6,987 bases of DNA from Bordetella parapertussis (GTDB lineage: Bacteria; Pseudomonadota; Gammaproteobacteria; Burkholderiales; Burkholderiaceae_C). Position 1 is the stretch's first letter. Every line of letters begins with the position of its first letter. Below the pieces are notes generated by a model, which saw nothing but the letters and a program-made list of their open reading frames with translations, was not told the origin of the DNA and did no database searches. The position numbers and the translations under genes were made by a program. Location: positions 1-6,987 of the forward strand of contig CAMCTC010000175.1 in NCBI GenBank assembly GCA_945878355.1. The letters run 5' to 3'. Below, one piece after another: positions 6,295-6,987 of the stretch.

Positions 6295-6373
6295 CCTGCG
6301 CACCTGTTGCCGCTTTTCCGCTGGCCTGTACTTGGCCATGCGATTCGTATTGCCGCTGCTGATGTCGGCCGTA

Positions 6374-6398
6374 CAGCTTGACCATGTGAGTCAAGCTG
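6374..6398. repeat. Perfect 9-7-9 palindrome after the zinc-ribbon gene, operator or hairpin
   Basis: CAGCTTGAC (6374-6382) and GTCAAGCTG (6390-6398) are exact reverse complements around CATGTGA. It starts 79 bases after the zinc-ribbon stop and ends 44 bases before the ATG at 6443. With no T-run directly behind it, an operator for whatever lies to the right is as likely as a terminator. The flanking 6295-6442 shows no recognisable gene. Confidence 0.55.
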
Positions 6399-6442
6399 GG
6401 TCATGATTGGACTGGGTTTTGCCGGCTGCGGACAACGCAGAA

Positions 6443-6763
6443 ATGAGCCTCAAGGCAGTCAATTTTCTGGTTAGGATTTGGAAGATGTTTGGACAGTCGC
6501 AGATCTCGCTACTTGCAGGGGGCGTTCTCGGCTGGCTGGTCGGAATTTTCGAAGCATTTCGGCTGGGCTTGTCGCTGCCGTGGGATTTGGCATCCGAGTT
6601 ACTGGCGGATGCCGGTGATGATCGAGTTGACGAGTTTGGCAGCTCTGTCCGATCAGCATGGCACTTGGAGCGCGACATCTGCGATGAACACCCGGGCCGT
6701 AGGACGCGTAACGGCCTTGGTAGTCTCGAGATCGGCGCAGCTCGTTCATACCCGGAAGATTAG
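6443..6763 (+). CDS. Doubtful small membrane-protein reading frame
   Basis: The frame has 106 codons from ATG 6443 (open further back to a TTG at 6407). The N-terminal part contains a plausible membrane segment, SLLAGGVLGWLVGIFEAF (about residues 18-36), followed by an acidic helix with LASELLADAGDDRVDEF. The last 35 residues look like noise. Codon bias is weaker than in the other genes and there is no ribosome site. Other frames across the same bases are also open for long stretches, including one on the plus strand that runs into the transposase fragment. It may be the start of a gene that lost its end, or chance. No family recognised. Confidence 0.25.
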   Translation: MSLKAVNFLVRIWKMFGQSQISLLAGGVLGWLVGIFEAFRLGLSLPWDLASELLADAGDDRVDEFGSSVRSAWHLERDICDEHPGRRTRNGLGSLEIGAARSYPED

Positions 6764-6894
6764 TTCAACGTTTGTGTTGTTCTTCCGATCTTGGCGTGCC
6801 ACGCGCTGCGGCCAGAAGGTGCTGACACTGCAAGGGGCGATGCCGAGAGAGTCGGACTTCACCCAGGCGCTGTGCGCCGACAACAACGGGTTCA

Positions 6895-6921
6895 GCCAGA
6901 CGGCTTGTATCGCCGTCTGGC
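6895..6921. repeat. Hairpin 1 of the palindromic insert, perfect 10-bp stem
   Basis: GCCAGACGGC (6895-6904) pairs exactly with GCCGTCTGGC (6912-6921) around the loop TTGTATC. No T-run follows, so it is not an obvious terminator. Confidence 0.65.
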
Positions 6922-6969
6922 GTTCGGCAGGCACAAGGCCCCTTCCGGGCCCTTGTGTCCGGCCTCACC
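6897..6969. mobile_element. 73-base palindromic insert (REP- or MITE-like) inside the transposase fragment
   Basis: These bases separate GFS from LHAAVR in the transposase motif and code for nothing recognisable. They are almost wholly two adjacent hairpins: a 10-bp stem at 6895-6921 and a 7+3-bp stem at 6932-6957, ten bases apart. Short paired palindromes of this kind are typical of REP/BIME repeats or non-autonomous miniature elements. I see no clear flanking target duplication. The exact edges depend on the assumed uninterrupted motif and could move by a few bases; the outer two bases of the first stem fall in the adjacent Ser codon. Confidence 0.5.
6932..6957. repeat. Hairpin 2 of the palindromic insert, stem with one mismatch
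   Basis: CACAAGG (6932-6938) pairs with CCTTGTG (6951-6957); after one C-C mismatch, CCC (6940-6942) pairs with GGG (6947-6949) around a four-base loop. Confidence 0.6.
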
Positions 6970-6987
6970 CTGCACGCTGCGGTGCGC

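Larger units (their letters stand above)
6801..6987 (+). pseudogene. IS91-like transposase fragment, interrupted, running off the window end
   Basis: From about 6801 one frame reads ATRCGQKVLTLQGAMPRES and CADNNGFS, stopping matching at 6896. The last 18 bases (6970-6987) read LHAAVR in a different frame. In IS91-type (HUH, Y2) transposases, a CGxKVxTLQ motif is followed some 25 residues later by a continuous GFSLHAxV, so the two pieces are halves of one motif pulled apart by 73 bases. Upstream of 6801 the frame stays open but resembles nothing, so the left end of the gene is missing too. The 73-base insert is not a multiple of three and shifts the frame, making the gene non-functional. The family identification is from remembered motifs; more of the gene would lie beyond 6987. 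Confidence 0.6.

Noticed and set aside
6746..6934. 62-codon minus-strand frame at the right edge
   Set aside because: It is antisense to the transposase fragment, and its start lies inside the palindromic insert.
6895..6957. Two adjacent hairpins read as a CRISPR-like or tandem terminator structure
   Set aside because: The stems differ in sequence, there is no repeat-spacer periodicity, no T-run follows, and the pair sits inside a transposase motif.

Overview
The window looks like accessory DNA from a GC-rich proteobacterium, most likely a beta-proteobacterium of the order Burkholderiales. This rests on strong G/C preference at third codon positions and on the style of the protein families present; no rRNA or other taxonomic marker is visible. 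One conserved housekeeping-type gene enters from the left. Everything to its right is a patchwork of toxin-antitoxin-type genes, gene fragments and mobile-element debris.

Layout. Bases 1-1122 hold the C-terminal part of a DUF3857/transglutaminase-like protein. After a 326-base stretch with no convincing gene comes an intact AAA+ ATPase of the DUF4143 family (1482-2729), preceded by a perfect 19-base inverted repeat. It is followed directly by an orphan C-terminal coding fragment (2732-2836). Next are three consecutive plus-strand genes, each broken by an apparent one-base loss: a zinc-binding protein of unknown function (2947-3542), a HipB-like antitoxin (3768-4042) and a HipA-like kinase toxin (4032-5284). 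The hipB and hipA frames overlap by 11 bases, and an imperfect inverted repeat at the hipB start looks like the autoregulatory operator.

The right third is more eroded. The C-terminal half of a YhaV-type RNase toxin lies on the minus strand (5559-5792). It abuts, start codon to start codon, an unrelated plus-strand reading frame (5791-6019) that carries its own frameshift. A small intact zinc-ribbon protein follows (6067-6294), then a 25-base palindrome and a doubtful small membrane-protein frame (6443-6763). The right edge is a fragment of an IS91-like transposase interrupted by a 73-base insert made of two hairpins, which looks like a REP- or MITE-type palindromic element.

Overall the window reads as a landing zone where stress or defence modules (DUF4143 ATPase, HipBA, YhaV) accumulated and are decaying. 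Four frameshifts within about 3 kb could be real decay or insertion/deletion errors in the assembly. The two leftmost long genes are intact, which favours decay slightly but does not settle it.
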